NCBI RefSeq assembly: GCF_003443615.1
Contig: NZ_CP031967.1
Location: 1-64,000 of the forward strand
Length of the DNA: 64,000 bases
Source of the DNA: Alteromonas sp. BL110
GTDB taxonomy: Bacteria > Pseudomonadota > Gammaproteobacteria > Enterobacterales > Alteromonadaceae
Reading direction: 5' to 3'
Both the position numbers and the translations under genes were made by a program. A model generated the notes under the pieces. That model ran no database searches. It saw only the letters and a list, made by a program, of their open reading frames with translations, and had not been told where the DNA came from. The first letter of the stretch is position 1. The number at the start of each line of letters is the position of its first letter. Shown piece after piece: positions 46,520 to 55,344 of this stretch.

Positions 46520-48456
46520 TGAGACTATCTACCCAATTAAGTACAAGCTTACTCGTTTTTTTGATACTGGTTTTTATTGGTTCTTTCATAATAAACGTTA
46601 AGTTAACTAGAGAGTATGTAAACGAGCAGCTTGCCACCCACGCTCAAGATACCGCGACTTCGTTGGGGCTATCTATCACCCCATATTTAAGTGAAGACAA
46701 CGGTATTGCGGTAGCCGAAACCATGGTAAACGCTATTTTTGATAGAGGGTTTTACCAATACATAACCATTACCGATATGGAAGGGAATTTACTGATTGAA
46801 AGGCGCAACCCTAATACCATTGATTCAGTGCCAGACTGGTTTACTAACATTGTGGAAGTTACACCACCGGTAGAGAAAACTGAATTGAATAATGGTTGGA
46901 CGATGGCGGGTGAGCTTGCGGTTCAAAGTCACCCAGGGCTTGCTAATGCAACCTTGTGGGAAAGCGTTAAACAAAGTGCGTTTATGTTTTTTGCAGCCTT
47001 CGTGTTCGCCTATATTGCTCTGCTGTTTATCATTACTGCCATTACAAAACCCCTTCGCATTGTGGTAAACAAAATTGAAGATATTCAAAATCAAAAGTTT
47101 TCCCACATTAACTACAAACCTTTCACGAAAGAACTTTCTTTTATAACTCAGGCGGTAAACAGACTTTCTTCGTCTGTTGAGGTAATGTTTAAAGAGCTAA
47201 CCCAAAAGGCCGAGCAGTTCAGAATTCAAGCTTTTGAAGACAGTCTTACCGGTGTGCAAAATAGAAACGCTTTCACCCGTCATATGAACGCGCTACTAAG
47301 TAAAACTGCCACCTCGGATGAAGGCTATGTGATTTTAATACGACTTGCACAACTAAACGCGATAAACATGACGTTAGGCGCACAGGATGGCGATAAGTAT
47401 GTTACTGGTGTAGCTGATGAGCTTAAAAACTTCTCATCTAGTATTCAGGAAACATCATTTTTGTTTAGGATATCGGGCGCTGATTTTGTTTTAGTTACAG
47501 AGGCTATGACAAAGCAAGAATGTGAAGCGCACCTTCAGGTACTTAATACCACCTTGTCTCACTACAACCCGCTTAAAGATGGCAGTAAGGCAGTATGGAT
47601 AGGTGCAGCGCAATTCAATGACCAGCAATCTTTTTCTGAAATTATGGAAAACGCTGATAGCGCGCTTATGGCAGCCACAAAGCAACCCAATGGCTGGCAA
47701 TTTGCGTCTGAGCTTTCTCACATTCACAGCAATACGGCGTGGAAAGAACGGTTAAACCAAATTTTGCACCAGCAGTACGCCGATATACTTATTCAGCCTG
47801 TGATGAACGTTGAACAAAACTCGCCCGCTTATTATGAAGCGTTTGCGCGATTTAAAGACAGAGATACTGGCAACCCTATACCAATGGCTCAATTAATTCC
47901 GGCGTCAGAGCGTTTGAACTTAATTCCTGAGGTAGATAAGTTGGTGGTAAGCCTAGTGCTTAATAAGCTAGCAAAAGATAAACGTAATGTTGCCATTAAC
48001 ATTGCGAACGCGTCGCTAGCTAATGCTTCGTTTAGACAGTGGTTATTAGGTTTGCTGAACCAAAATGAAGCGCTATGCACTTATTTGATCTTCGAATTAG
48101 AAGATTCTGCGTTAATACATCATAAAAACGATGCGGTATCATTTTGCAAGTCGCTGGTTAATTTAGGCTGCAAGATAACTATTGAACATTTTGGTGACAA
48201 TCTTGCATCATTAGTTGGATTGAGGGCTATTCAGCCTCATTTTGTAAAAATTTCCGGCAAACTTACGAAAGATATTCACTCAGACAAAGACAGTCAGCTG
48301 TTTGTAAGTAGTTTATTGAGTATCGCTCGTGGGTTAAGTATTAATATTATTGCTGAACTTGTTGAGAATGAAGCGGAATGTGTCGCTTTATCAAAGTTAG
48401 ATGTTTCATATCAGCAAGGTTTCTATTTTGCGAAACCTTCGCTGTGGCAGTATTAA
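46519..48456 (+). CDS. lapD: LapD-type c-di-GMP receptor (degenerate GGDEF-EAL)
   Basis: The 645-residue inner-membrane protein has TM1 (about 10-28), a periplasmic LapD/MoxY-type domain, TM2 (about 153-175), a HAMP linker (ITKPLRIVVNKIEDIQ), then GGDEF and EAL domains. Both are degenerate: SGADF (319-323) replaces GGDEF, and EAF (440-442) stands where EAL would be, so neither synthesis nor hydrolysis of c-di-GMP is expected. That is the LapD pattern: the EAL domain binds c-di-GMP and the periplasmic domain then sequesters LapG. Its operon partner lapG supports this. Confidence 0.92.
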   Translation: MRLSTQLSTSLLVFLILVFIGSFIINVKLTREYVNEQLATHAQDTATSLGLSITPYLSEDNGIAVAETMVNAIFDRGFYQYITITDMEGNLLIERRNPNTIDSVPDWFTNIVEVTPPVEKTELNNGWTMAGELAVQSHPGLANATLWESVKQSAFMFFAAFVFAYIALLFIITAITKPLRIVVNKIEDIQNQKFSHINYKPFTKELSFITQAVNRLSSSVEVMFKELTQKAEQFRIQAFEDSLTGVQNRNAFTRHMNALLSKTATSDEGYVILIRLAQLNAINMTLGAQDGDKYVTGVADELKNFSSSIQETSFLFRISGADFVLVTEAMTKQECEAHLQVLNTTLSHYNPLKDGSKAVWIGAAQFNDQQSFSEIMENADSALMAATKQPNGWQFASELSHIHSNTAWKERLNQILHQQYADILIQPVMNVEQNSPAYYEAFARFKDRDTGNPIPMAQLIPASERLNLIPEVDKLVVSLVLNKLAKDKRNVAINIANASLANASFRQWLLGLLNQNEALCTYLIFELEDSALIHHKNDAVSFCKSLVNLGCKITIEHFGDNLASLVGLRAIQPHFVKISGKLTKDIHSDKDSQLFVSSLLSIARGLSINIIAELVENEAECVALSKLDVSYQQGFYFAKPSLWQY

Positions 48457-48487
48457 TACACGCGTAAAATGAGCATAAGTGAATAGA

Positions 48488-48529
48488 TGTACAACAAAAG
48501 CGAGACCTTGTACGTTCACTTGTTGTACA
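48488..48529. promoter_or_regulatory. 10-bp perfect inverted repeat, possible operator
   Basis: TGTACAACAA (48488-48497) and TTGTTGTACA (48520-48529) are perfect reverse complements with a 22-base spacer that contains another TTGTAC. The element sits 32 bases after lapD and 60 bases before the next start. Without a T-tract it looks more like a regulator site or mRNA stem than a terminator. Confidence 0.45.
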
Positions 48530-48588
48530 ATATGGCCATATGGCGTTAGCAAGAAGCTAAGCCGACGTTTTTAATCTAAGGATAAGTT

Positions 48589-49158
48589 ATGCGTAGCAAC
48601 GTTTTTTTATCTGTGCTTTTAAGCGCTTTAATCGCTTTTTCGACAGTTTCTTTTGCACAAGAAGGTAGCGTACCAGGCCTACAAGTTAGAAACCTTTTGG
48701 TTACTGAGATTGAAGAAGGTTCCGCGGTTGAGCAAGCAGCTAGTGAAGTAAGCCAGACTGTGCTTGATGAAGCACTATTTTTTGATGCATCAGCTATGGC
48801 TTATTTAGGTGAAAATCAGAATGCTTTCGAATCATTGGTGGGCCTTTTGAATGATAACGCCACCGGCTTTGAACTTGCTATAGCAGGTTTTACAGCATTG
48901 CCTGAACAAGCTGCGCAGGTTGTAACCATTGCTATTTTGATGTTCCCAGAAGATGCTAACGAGATTTATAACATTGCCCTTCAGATGCAGGTTATTAGCG
49001 AAGAAGATGCACTATTAGCAGTTATTAATGCGGGTGTAGACCCTAGTACCTTAACTGCAACTGCTGCTGGTGCGGCTGGAAATACGTTCTCACCGCTAGG
49101 TGTAGGTACGGGAGCTGCTGGCGCTGGCGGTGGCGACACCACTATTTCAGCGAACTAA
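48589..49158 (+). CDS. Secreted protein with helical repeat and Gly/Ala-rich tail, unknown function
   Basis: The 189 residues have a signal peptide (1-23, ending SFA), a helical middle, and a low-complexity Gly/Ala/Thr tail (from about 158). AAGGA precedes the ATG. The segment MFPEDANEIYNIALQM then AVINAGVDPSTLTATAAG (118-161) resembles residues 122-166 of the beta-helix lipoprotein at 33001. I do not recognise a named family. Its place between lapD and the O-antigen-ligase-family gene suggests a matrix or export accessory role; that is inference. Confidence 0.75.
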   Translation: MRSNVFLSVLLSALIAFSTVSFAQEGSVPGLQVRNLLVTEIEEGSAVEQAASEVSQTVLDEALFFDASAMAYLGENQNAFESLVGLLNDNATGFELAIAGFTALPEQAAQVVTIAILMFPEDANEIYNIALQMQVISEEDALLAVINAGVDPSTLTATAAGAAGNTFSPLGVGTGAAGAGGGDTTISAN

Positions 49159-49197
49159 AAGTCCATTACATTTAAATTTCGCGCTAGTACGTTGTAA

Positions 49198-50610
49198 GTG
49201 CCTATTTTAAATACCCAGAAAACCGAAAAGTTTCTTTTCGGTTTTCTTTTGTTTACCTTGTTTTGGCTGCCTTTATCACTAGGTGCCAATCGCCCGTGGG
49301 CGTGGGCGCTAATGCAAATGTCAGTTTTCTTTCTTGGCGGCATCTTATTACTTACGCACAAATCTCTACTTACAAAGCTATACACACAATACAAACTGCT
49401 GGTAATTGTTTGGTTAGTATTTTTAACCTGGCAGCTCATCAATATAGTCCCTCTGCCCTTTTCTTTGGTTGAAGCTTTACGCCCCGAACGCGTTAATTTT
49501 TTACTTAATGAAAATATTCAGGGCATGGAAAATATAAGTTCGCAATGGCTACCTCTTAGCTTCGATGTGGGCCAAAGCGATGTAATATTCTTTAAATCCC
49601 TCGCCTATTGTTTCTTATTTTTTATAACGCTGACTTTGGTTAATACAGGCAAGCGACTTAGATACATATTAATAGTGATAAGTGCTGCTGGCGTGTTTCA
49701 GGCTATATATGGTTCGTTAGAAGTATTATCTGGCTTACAGTATAGCTTGGTGTTTAAGTTACCTGTTTCGCATATTGCCACTGGAAGTTTTGTATATAAG
49801 AACCACTACGCTAATTTTCTTTTGCTATGTTTAAGCGCTGCCATTGGTTACATGATAGCGAGTTTACGTGTTCGAAGCGGCTCTAGCCCTAGAGAGCGTT
49901 TACGTAGAATAGTGCGTTTTTGGTTAAGCAATAAAGTGCTGTTTCGTATTGGTATTATCATTATGGTTATCGCGTTAGTTATGTCTCGCTCTAGAATGGG
50001 TAACAGCGCCTTTTTCATAGCGATGACTATTACCGCCACACTAGGGTTAATTTACTTTAAACCGCGCCAAAAAAGCTATGTAGTGCTATTTATCAGTATG
50101 CTGGTAATCGACATTCTTATTGTTAGTAGCCTTTTCGGACTAAAACAAGTACAGCAACGCATAGAGCAAACAAACTTAACCCAAGAAAGTAGGGATGAAG
50201 TGGTTACTGATGCCCTACCCCTTCTTTCGCAATATGGAATTATCGGTACAGGCGGAGGCACCTTTTATACGGTATACCCTCAGGTACAAAGTGAATCTAT
50301 TCAGCACTTTTACGATCATGCTCACAATGAATACCTTCAGTTTGCTATTGAGTTTGGCATAGTAGGCGCAGCCATTATAGCCGTGCTTGTATTGCTGTGC
50401 GCGAAAAGCGCCTTAAGCGCAATACGACACCGAAGACATCCACTGCCAAGAGGAACAGCCTTTGCAACTGTTATGGCGGTTATAGGGATGGCATTACACA
50501 GTACAGTAGACTTTCCTCTGCAAGCACCAGCAAATACCGCTATATTTATTATACTGTTAGCGCTAGGTGCGTTAAGCCGCGATATACCTATGGGAAGACA
50601 AGATAAATAA
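49198..50610 (+). CDS. O-antigen ligase family membrane protein
   Basis: This 470-residue protein with about 12 helices starts with GTG at 49198 without a clear ribosome site; the first helix (FLFGFLLFTLFWLPLSLGA) begins near residue 11, so a much later start is unlikely. SRSRMGNSAFF and the periplasmic loop with HFYDHAHNEYLQFAIEFG are hallmarks of the WaaL/Wzy superfamily. In a vps-like cluster this could be the polymerase or a ligase; the gene at 43029 is a second candidate. A terminator-like hairpin overlaps its first codons. Confidence 0.85.
   Translation: MPILNTQKTEKFLFGFLLFTLFWLPLSLGANRPWAWALMQMSVFFLGGILLLTHKSLLTKLYTQYKLLVIVWLVFLTWQLINIVPLPFSLVEALRPERVNFLLNENIQGMENISSQWLPLSFDVGQSDVIFFKSLAYCFLFFITLTLVNTGKRLRYILIVISAAGVFQAIYGSLEVLSGLQYSLVFKLPVSHIATGSFVYKNHYANFLLLCLSAAIGYMIASLRVRSGSSPRERLRRIVRFWLSNKVLFRIGIIIMVIALVMSRSRMGNSAFFIAMTITATLGLIYFKPRQKSYVVLFISMLVIDILIVSSLFGLKQVQQRIEQTNLTQESRDEVVTDALPLLSQYGIIGTGGGTFYTVYPQVQSESIQHFYDHAHNEYLQFAIEFGIVGAAIIAVLVLLCAKSALSAIRHRRHPLPRGTAFATVMAVIGMALHSTVDFPLQAPANTAIFIILLALGALSRDIPMGRQDK
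49219..49250 (+). terminator. Terminator-like hairpin in the 5' end of the O-antigen-ligase-family gene
   Basis: AAAACCGAAAAG (49219-49230) and CTTTTCGGTTTT (49234-49245) form a 12-bp perfect stem with a 3-base loop, followed by CTTTTG. It lies 60 bases after the stop of the secreted-protein gene and at codons 8-16 of the next. It probably ends the upstream transcript and may limit read-through into the polysaccharide gene. Confidence 0.7.
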
Positions 50611-50643
50611 CCAGCATTGGTTTTATAACACAAGGGGATTTGT

Positions 50644-51054
50644 GTGGTATTAAAGATAAAGCGACCGATAAAAGAAGAGCCAAACGTTCAACATATGCTG
50701 GAACGTATGCCTAAAAATGTTGCCGATTCTTTTACTGACGACCAACTGTTTCACTTAAACACAGCCCTTGCCGGTCGGCGATGGGGTAGCCACAAAGTTG
50801 ATGTAAGAGGCACTATAGGTTTACTACGAAGCCGATATTACTTTGTTTTATTGGCAGGCCGAGATAAGCGCGACCTATCGCGTACCGAGAGCCGCATAGG
50901 CAAACTGGTGATGGCAGCGATCATTGCCCTGTTTTTATGCGTTTCATTAGTGTTGGGCTTAGTACTGCTGTATGTATTGAAAAGCTGGCTGGGTATAAAC
51001 CTTTTTGAAGGGTTTTCTTTAGGCTTGTGGGATTGGCTAAACGGAAAAGGCTAG
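50644..51054 (+). CDS. Small membrane protein of exopolysaccharide cluster, unknown function
   Basis: The 136 residues start with GTG at 50644, preceded by AAGGGG at good spacing. A basic N-terminal half with RGTIGLLRSRYYFVLLAGRDKR precedes one clear membrane helix (LVMAAIIALFLCVSLVLGLVL; about residues 89-111) and a short tail. I do not recognise a named domain. It follows the O-antigen-ligase-family gene by 33 bases and is probably co-transcribed. Its stop is next to that of the convergent VpsP-like gene. Confidence 0.75.
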   Translation: MVLKIKRPIKEEPNVQHMLERMPKNVADSFTDDQLFHLNTALAGRRWGSHKVDVRGTIGLLRSRYYFVLLAGRDKRDLSRTESRIGKLVMAAIIALFLCVSLVLGLVLLYVLKSWLGINLFEGFSLGLWDWLNGKG

Positions 51055-51822
51055 CTAATTATATGTTATACAGTTAGGAATGCGTTTTCGAACTGGGTAA
51101 CTGGCATCGCGCAACCATCTACAAACGGTTTCACTCGCATTGTGCTTTTGTATTGCCTTTAATACAAAATCTCTGCTTAGCGGGTTTTGAAGGCCTAAAT
51201 TCAAATGCTGTTTCAATTGCTCTTTAATTTTTACGTAGTGAATAGACCTTGCACTAAACATTTCTAAGCCGAATTCCACAATAAACTTGTGCACTATGGC
51301 ATCTTGTGGGCCGGCTTGCCTCGCGTTTTTTAGATAATGATAAAACTCATCATCTAACTCATCACGCAGCAGCTTTACCGATGCCAAGCCAAGCCAACTG
51401 CCGCTCCAAGTAGGCCTTAATAACAGGCTTTTTTCATAGCTTTGTGCCGCATTGTTTAAGTTATCACTATGGCTCTTTAAGCCTAATTCAGCATCGCTCG
51501 ACTCTTCATTTCTCTTTTCAACAACGGCTTTCCACTCGAATAGCTGCCCTTGTATTTGATAATACAAAGCGTTATCTGGGAAATACTCTATAGCGTTTCC
51601 AATTTTACCGAGGCCCCTGTCAATTCTGTTTATTGAAGCCATGTCAGGGCTTAGTTGCCACCCCTCAATATCGTTTTTCACACTGTAATACGCGTTACCC
51701 GCAATGAAAAGCTGGAAGCTCCACAAAAAACAGAATGCGGCTAGTAGCACCGTTATCCACTTCAGTATTAAGCTTTTATTTGTGAGAGTGTTAAGCAAAC
51801 GACTAGTCATTGATTGGTTCAT
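51055..51822 (-). CDS. VpsP-like membrane-anchored polysaccharide biosynthesis protein
   Basis: The 255-residue protein has one N-terminal membrane helix (WITVLLAAFCFLWSFQLFIAG) followed by a TPR-like helical periplasmic part (AAQSYEKSLLLRPTWSGSWLGLA). That layout, and its place after a tyrosine-kinase/phosphatase pair, resemble VpsP of Vibrio exopolysaccharide clusters; the match is from memory. Its first 20 bases overlap the end of the CpsB-type gene. It ends a five-gene export operon. Molecular function is unknown. Confidence 0.65.
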   Translation of the reverse strand: MNQSMTSRLLNTLTNKSLILKWITVLLAAFCFLWSFQLFIAGNAYYSVKNDIEGWQLSPDMASINRIDRGLGKIGNAIEYFPDNALYYQIQGQLFEWKAVVEKRNEESSDAELGLKSHSDNLNNAAQSYEKSLLLRPTWSGSWLGLASVKLLRDELDDEFYHYLKNARQAGPQDAIVHKFIVEFGLEMFSARSIHYVKIKEQLKQHLNLGLQNPLSRDFVLKAIQKHNASETVCRWLRDASYPVRKRIPNCITYN

Positions 51823-52543
51823 TTTTTGGTTCGAACGACACTATAGCACCAGGTCGCGTTACAAAAACCTCTTTTGCGAACTCATCACTGAATGTCGATA
51901 CAACTTCGTAGGCGGCGCTCATATCGTTAGGGCGGCGTACAAGGTCATGGGTGTCTGACGCTACAACATGAAACGCTTTGTTTCGCATCATAGCTAATGC
52001 GAAATCTTCTACCTTGTCGCCAAAGCGGCCTGTTAACGCACCTGCGGTTACTTGAAACATACAGCCCTGTCGCTTCAGCCAATTAAATTTGTGCTGCTCG
52101 GCTAGCAGTTCGCGATTGCGCTCTGGGTGTGCAATAAGTGGCTGTACGTTATTTTTCAAGAGCCATTTTATAAGCACTTCCAAGCCTTGCGGTATATGAC
52201 TATGTGGCATTTCCAGTAGCAGGATATGCTTGCCGTTATAATCGCCTAAAAAAGGCAGTTCCTTTTGTTTGTACCAAATAGGAATTAGCTCGTTGACGCG
52301 CACTTCTGCGGCAAAAGAAAGAGAAAGAGGAATAGACGCGCGGTTTATTTCTTTTTTAAATTCTAGGAAAGTATGTTCGATAGACTTAAACGTATTGTCA
52401 AAGTAGCCTTTGTGAATATGTGGTGTACAAACCATATGGCGAACACCGCCATCTACAGCTTGCTGCGCCATTTCCAAGGCAATGTCTAAAGACCTGGCAC
52501 CATCGTCGATGCCAGGCAATATGTGGCTATGTAAGTCTATCAA
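51803..52543 (-). CDS. CpsB/CapC-type PHP tyrosine-protein phosphatase
   Basis: This 246-residue PHP-fold metalloenzyme has MIDLHSHILPGIDDGA with metal ligands His5 and His7, CTPHIH, then LIAHPERN and VASDTHD near the end. CpsB-type phosphatases use Mn2+ to dephosphorylate the tyrosine cluster of the cognate BY-kinase, tuning chain length and export. The kinase gene lies 9 bases upstream. The gene overlaps the VpsP-like gene by 20 bases. Many proteobacterial clusters use a low-molecular-weight Wzb phosphatase instead; none is seen here. Confidence 0.93.
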   Translation of the reverse strand: MIDLHSHILPGIDDGARSLDIALEMAQQAVDGGVRHMVCTPHIHKGYFDNTFKSIEHTFLEFKKEINRASIPLSLSFAAEVRVNELIPIWYKQKELPFLGDYNGKHILLLEMPHSHIPQGLEVLIKWLLKNNVQPLIAHPERNRELLAEQHKFNWLKRQGCMFQVTAGALTGRFGDKVEDFALAMMRNKAFHVVASDTHDLVRRPNDMSAAYEVVSTFSDEFAKEVFVTRPGAIVSFEPKNEPIND

Positions 52544-52552
52544 TAAATGCTG

Positions 52553-54769
52553 TTAGCTGTTTTTATGACTGGTATACCCATATTGGTCATAAAACCCAGC
52601 GTACCTTTGTGCTGCTCCTGATTTGCGTAAGTCTACTTGATTTAGTACTACACCATCAAGGCGATGGCCTACTTGTAAGAAGCGAGACAACCCATTATTA
52701 ATAAGCTTTTCACTGGTACTGTCGGCACGCACAACGTAAATTACCGAGTCACAAGAGTTCGCAATTAGCATAGAATCGCTTACCGCTTGAGTAGGTGCAG
52801 TATCAATTACAACATACTTATACTGTGTTTTTAACAGCGCTATAAGCTCGTTGAAACCTTTATCCGACAATAATTCCTGCGGGTTAGAAGGTATAGTACC
52901 TGCTGATAAGATGTCGATATTCGACTCTTCATCTCTAACCAAGCACTCATCTAATGTATGAGACTTTAAGATAAGGTTTGCTACGCCCGGCTGATAGTTC
53001 GGAATATTAAATTGTTTACCTACACTAGGGCGACGTAAGTCGGCATCGATAAGTATCGTTTTATCTAGCTGGCCTAAGGCGAATGCCAAGTTTATAGAAA
53101 CCGTCGTTTTACCTTCTTTAGGTACACTTGAGGTTACCATTATGGCTTGTTGCTCTTTGTCTAGATTCAATAGCGACAAGCTAGTACGCAATGTGCGAAC
53201 AGACTCGGCAAACTGATGTTTTTTGCCGTCGAAGAATGAACGAACGGGCAAATCAGTCTTTTTCTTGTGTGGTAGCCAAGGAATAAGGCCCAACATACGT
53301 TGACCAAGCTTGCGCTCTACATCTTCCACCGAGCGTATACCGCTATTAAGCGTTTCCATCGCAATAGCTAGGAACACACCAAAGCCAACACTGAATACGA
53401 AAGCTGCGCCAATTAACAATTTCTTGTTTGGTTTTGAAGGCGCGTAATTTGGAAGCGCTTCATCCAATACTCTGGCGTTTGCAGATTCAAACCCACCTAG
53501 CTCGTCTGTTTCTTTTAAACGTGTGAAAAATGAATTGTATAGCTGCTGATTAATATCAACTTCGCGCTGAAGGGCTTTGCGCTGATTATCCAATCCAGAC
53601 AAGTCGCGGAATTCAGCTTTCGCACGAGACACTTCTCGTTCTAATTGCGCTACCCTATCTTCAGATACTTCGTATTGCGTTGTAATACTTCTAATAAGGT
53701 CGCGTATTTGACCGTTCAGTGTTTCCCTAATTGATGAAAGCTCGGCATTTGCTGCAATCATACGCGGGTGTTTCGGGCCGTATACATTGCTAAGCTCACT
53801 TACTCGCGTCATCGCCTTAGCTTCATCGCGGCGTACGTCTCTAATAGTCGGGTGGTTCAGCACTTCAGGCAGGCGTGCAATGTCATCCAATGAAACATCA
53901 TTACGCGTTTGCTTGTAAATAACCGCGTTTAATTTAAGCGCCGTTTGCGCATCTAATAACTGCTTACTTAGCTGCTCTAGTTCTTCAGACGCTAAACCTA
54001 CTACACCGTCAATGTTTACTACTTGGTTTTCTTCGTAGAACTTCGCTAAATTACGTTCTGCAACATCTAGCTTTTGCTTCAAACCTTCTAAGCTTTCTGT
54101 AAGAAAAGACGTCGCTTTTGCTGTCATATCCAACTTAGCTTGAAGGTAGTTTTCGATGTACACGTCAGCAACAGCGTTGGCTAATTCAGCCGACAGTCGC
54201 GGAGATTCAGTAGTAACGGTAATACGCATTACTTGCGTGTTATCAACCATCTCTACTGACAATGCTCTCATTAATAACGACGTTGCTTTACGCTTTTTAC
54301 CCGCTAAAATTTGCTCTTCGGTAAGCTCTTTTGGGTCTTCTTGCGGCAAAAATGGCAGTGCTTCCAAAAGCTTCGCTTTAAGCCCGTCTACCAGGCCTGG
54401 CTCTTCTTTGGCTGGCATAAACTCTTCATTATTCCATAATGACAAGCTTTCCACCGTACGCTCTGCAATTTGACGCGACTGTAATATTTCAAACTGAGTT
54501 TGCATGTAGTCTTTACGCTTGGTATCTAAGCCATAGACTTCTTCAATTGAAACAACATTTGCTTTGTCTGCTTCAACCAATATAGTGGTGGTAGAAGTAT
54601 ACATAGGCGTCATGCGCATTACCAAAAGCGCCACAAGTATTGTGAACGCAATTGCTAGCGAAATAATACGAAATGCGTAACGCTTTATAATTCCTAAATA
54701 GTGAGCAATGTCGATGGTTTCATTTTCAAACACACCGGCGTTTAACTCTTCCCTGCTATTTACTGCCAT
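52553..54769 (-). CDS. Wzc-like polysaccharide co-polymerase and BY-kinase
   Basis: The 738 residues comprise a Wzz domain with TM1 (about 33-52), a long periplasmic coiled coil (about 190-410), TM2 (about 445-465) and a cytoplasmic BY-kinase. Walker A is SSVPKEGKTT (Lys near 554), Walker A' is TILIDADLRRP, and Walker B is YVVIDTAP. The C-terminus has a tyrosine cluster (Tyr 723, 727, 730, 732), the usual autophosphorylation site. It controls chain length and export together with the Wza-like protein. It sits between the Wza-like gene and the CpsB-type phosphatase gene, in line with a kinase-phosphatase pair. Confidence 0.95.
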   Translation of the reverse strand: MAVNSREELNAGVFENETIDIAHYLGIIKRYAFRIISLAIAFTILVALLVMRMTPMYTSTTTILVEADKANVVSIEEVYGLDTKRKDYMQTQFEILQSRQIAERTVESLSLWNNEEFMPAKEEPGLVDGLKAKLLEALPFLPQEDPKELTEEQILAGKKRKATSLLMRALSVEMVDNTQVMRITVTTESPRLSAELANAVADVYIENYLQAKLDMTAKATSFLTESLEGLKQKLDVAERNLAKFYEENQVVNIDGVVGLASEELEQLSKQLLDAQTALKLNAVIYKQTRNDVSLDDIARLPEVLNHPTIRDVRRDEAKAMTRVSELSNVYGPKHPRMIAANAELSSIRETLNGQIRDLIRSITTQYEVSEDRVAQLEREVSRAKAEFRDLSGLDNQRKALQREVDINQQLYNSFFTRLKETDELGGFESANARVLDEALPNYAPSKPNKKLLIGAAFVFSVGFGVFLAIAMETLNSGIRSVEDVERKLGQRMLGLIPWLPHKKKTDLPVRSFFDGKKHQFAESVRTLRTSLSLLNLDKEQQAIMVTSSVPKEGKTTVSINLAFALGQLDKTILIDADLRRPSVGKQFNIPNYQPGVANLILKSHTLDECLVRDEESNIDILSAGTIPSNPQELLSDKGFNELIALLKTQYKYVVIDTAPTQAVSDSMLIANSCDSVIYVVRADSTSEKLINNGLSRFLQVGHRLDGVVLNQVDLRKSGAAQRYAGFYDQYGYTSHKNS

Positions 54770-54795
54770 TTTTATTCCTGAACGCTACGTATAAT

Positions 54796-55344
54796 TTAGA
54801 AGAAACGCTGATTAATGGTGATAATGTCACCAGGTTGGATCATGTCGCTAACCGTTACAGTGAACTCGTTAGTTCTGCCGTCTTTTTCGCGAATGATGGT
54901 AATTTTGTCTCGCGCTGCGCGTTCGGTATACCCGCCTGCTAACGCGGCCGCTTTGTTTACTGACAACCCTGGTTGATAAGCATAACCGCCAGGGCGCTTA
55001 ACTTCGCCATCAATAAAGAACGGGCGATATTCCACGATAGCTACAGAAACAGATGGGTTAACAAGGTAGTCACCTAGTAAACCGTCGTATATAAGCTGCT
55101 CTACTTGTGCTGCAGTTAAACCTACAAGCTTTATTTCACCAAGAAATGGATAGTTGATAGTACCAACATCTGGCAGGCGAACTTCCATTGAAAGGTCTTC
55201 TTGCCCAAAAACGCTTATTTGAATTCTATCGCCAGAGCCCAACTGATATTGGCTCATACTTAAATTGCCCTCTTGGGCCATTACTTGTAACGAGCCAAAA
55301 AGTAAGAATATTAATGAAAATAAGCTAACCGCTTTTTGCTTCAC
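54796..55344 (-). CDS. Wza-like polysaccharide export protein (Poly_export/SLBB)
   Basis: This 182-residue protein has a signal peptide (about 1-23, ending VMA) without a lipobox Cys. The Poly_export domain (SGDRIQISVFGQEDLSMEV, about 38-110) is followed by one SLBB domain (FFIDGEVKRPGGYAYQPGL). It is half the length of E. coli Wza (379) and lacks the C-terminal outer-membrane helix, so it probably works with the barrel protein whose gene overlaps it by 4 bases (ATGA). It ends GDIITINQRFF. Confidence 0.93.
   Translation of the reverse strand: MKQKAVSLFSLIFLLFGSLQVMAQEGNLSMSQYQLGSGDRIQISVFGQEDLSMEVRLPDVGTINYPFLGEIKLVGLTAAQVEQLIYDGLLGDYLVNPSVSVAIVEYRPFFIDGEVKRPGGYAYQPGLSVNKAAALAGGYTERAARDKITIIREKDGRTNEFTVTVSDMIQPGDIITINQRFF

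Noticed and set aside
51948..51955. GACACCCA octamer inside the CpsB-type gene
   Set aside because: It encodes the conserved metal-site Ser-Asp-Thr-His of the PHP fold and lacks the extended repeat context, so it is probably coincidental.
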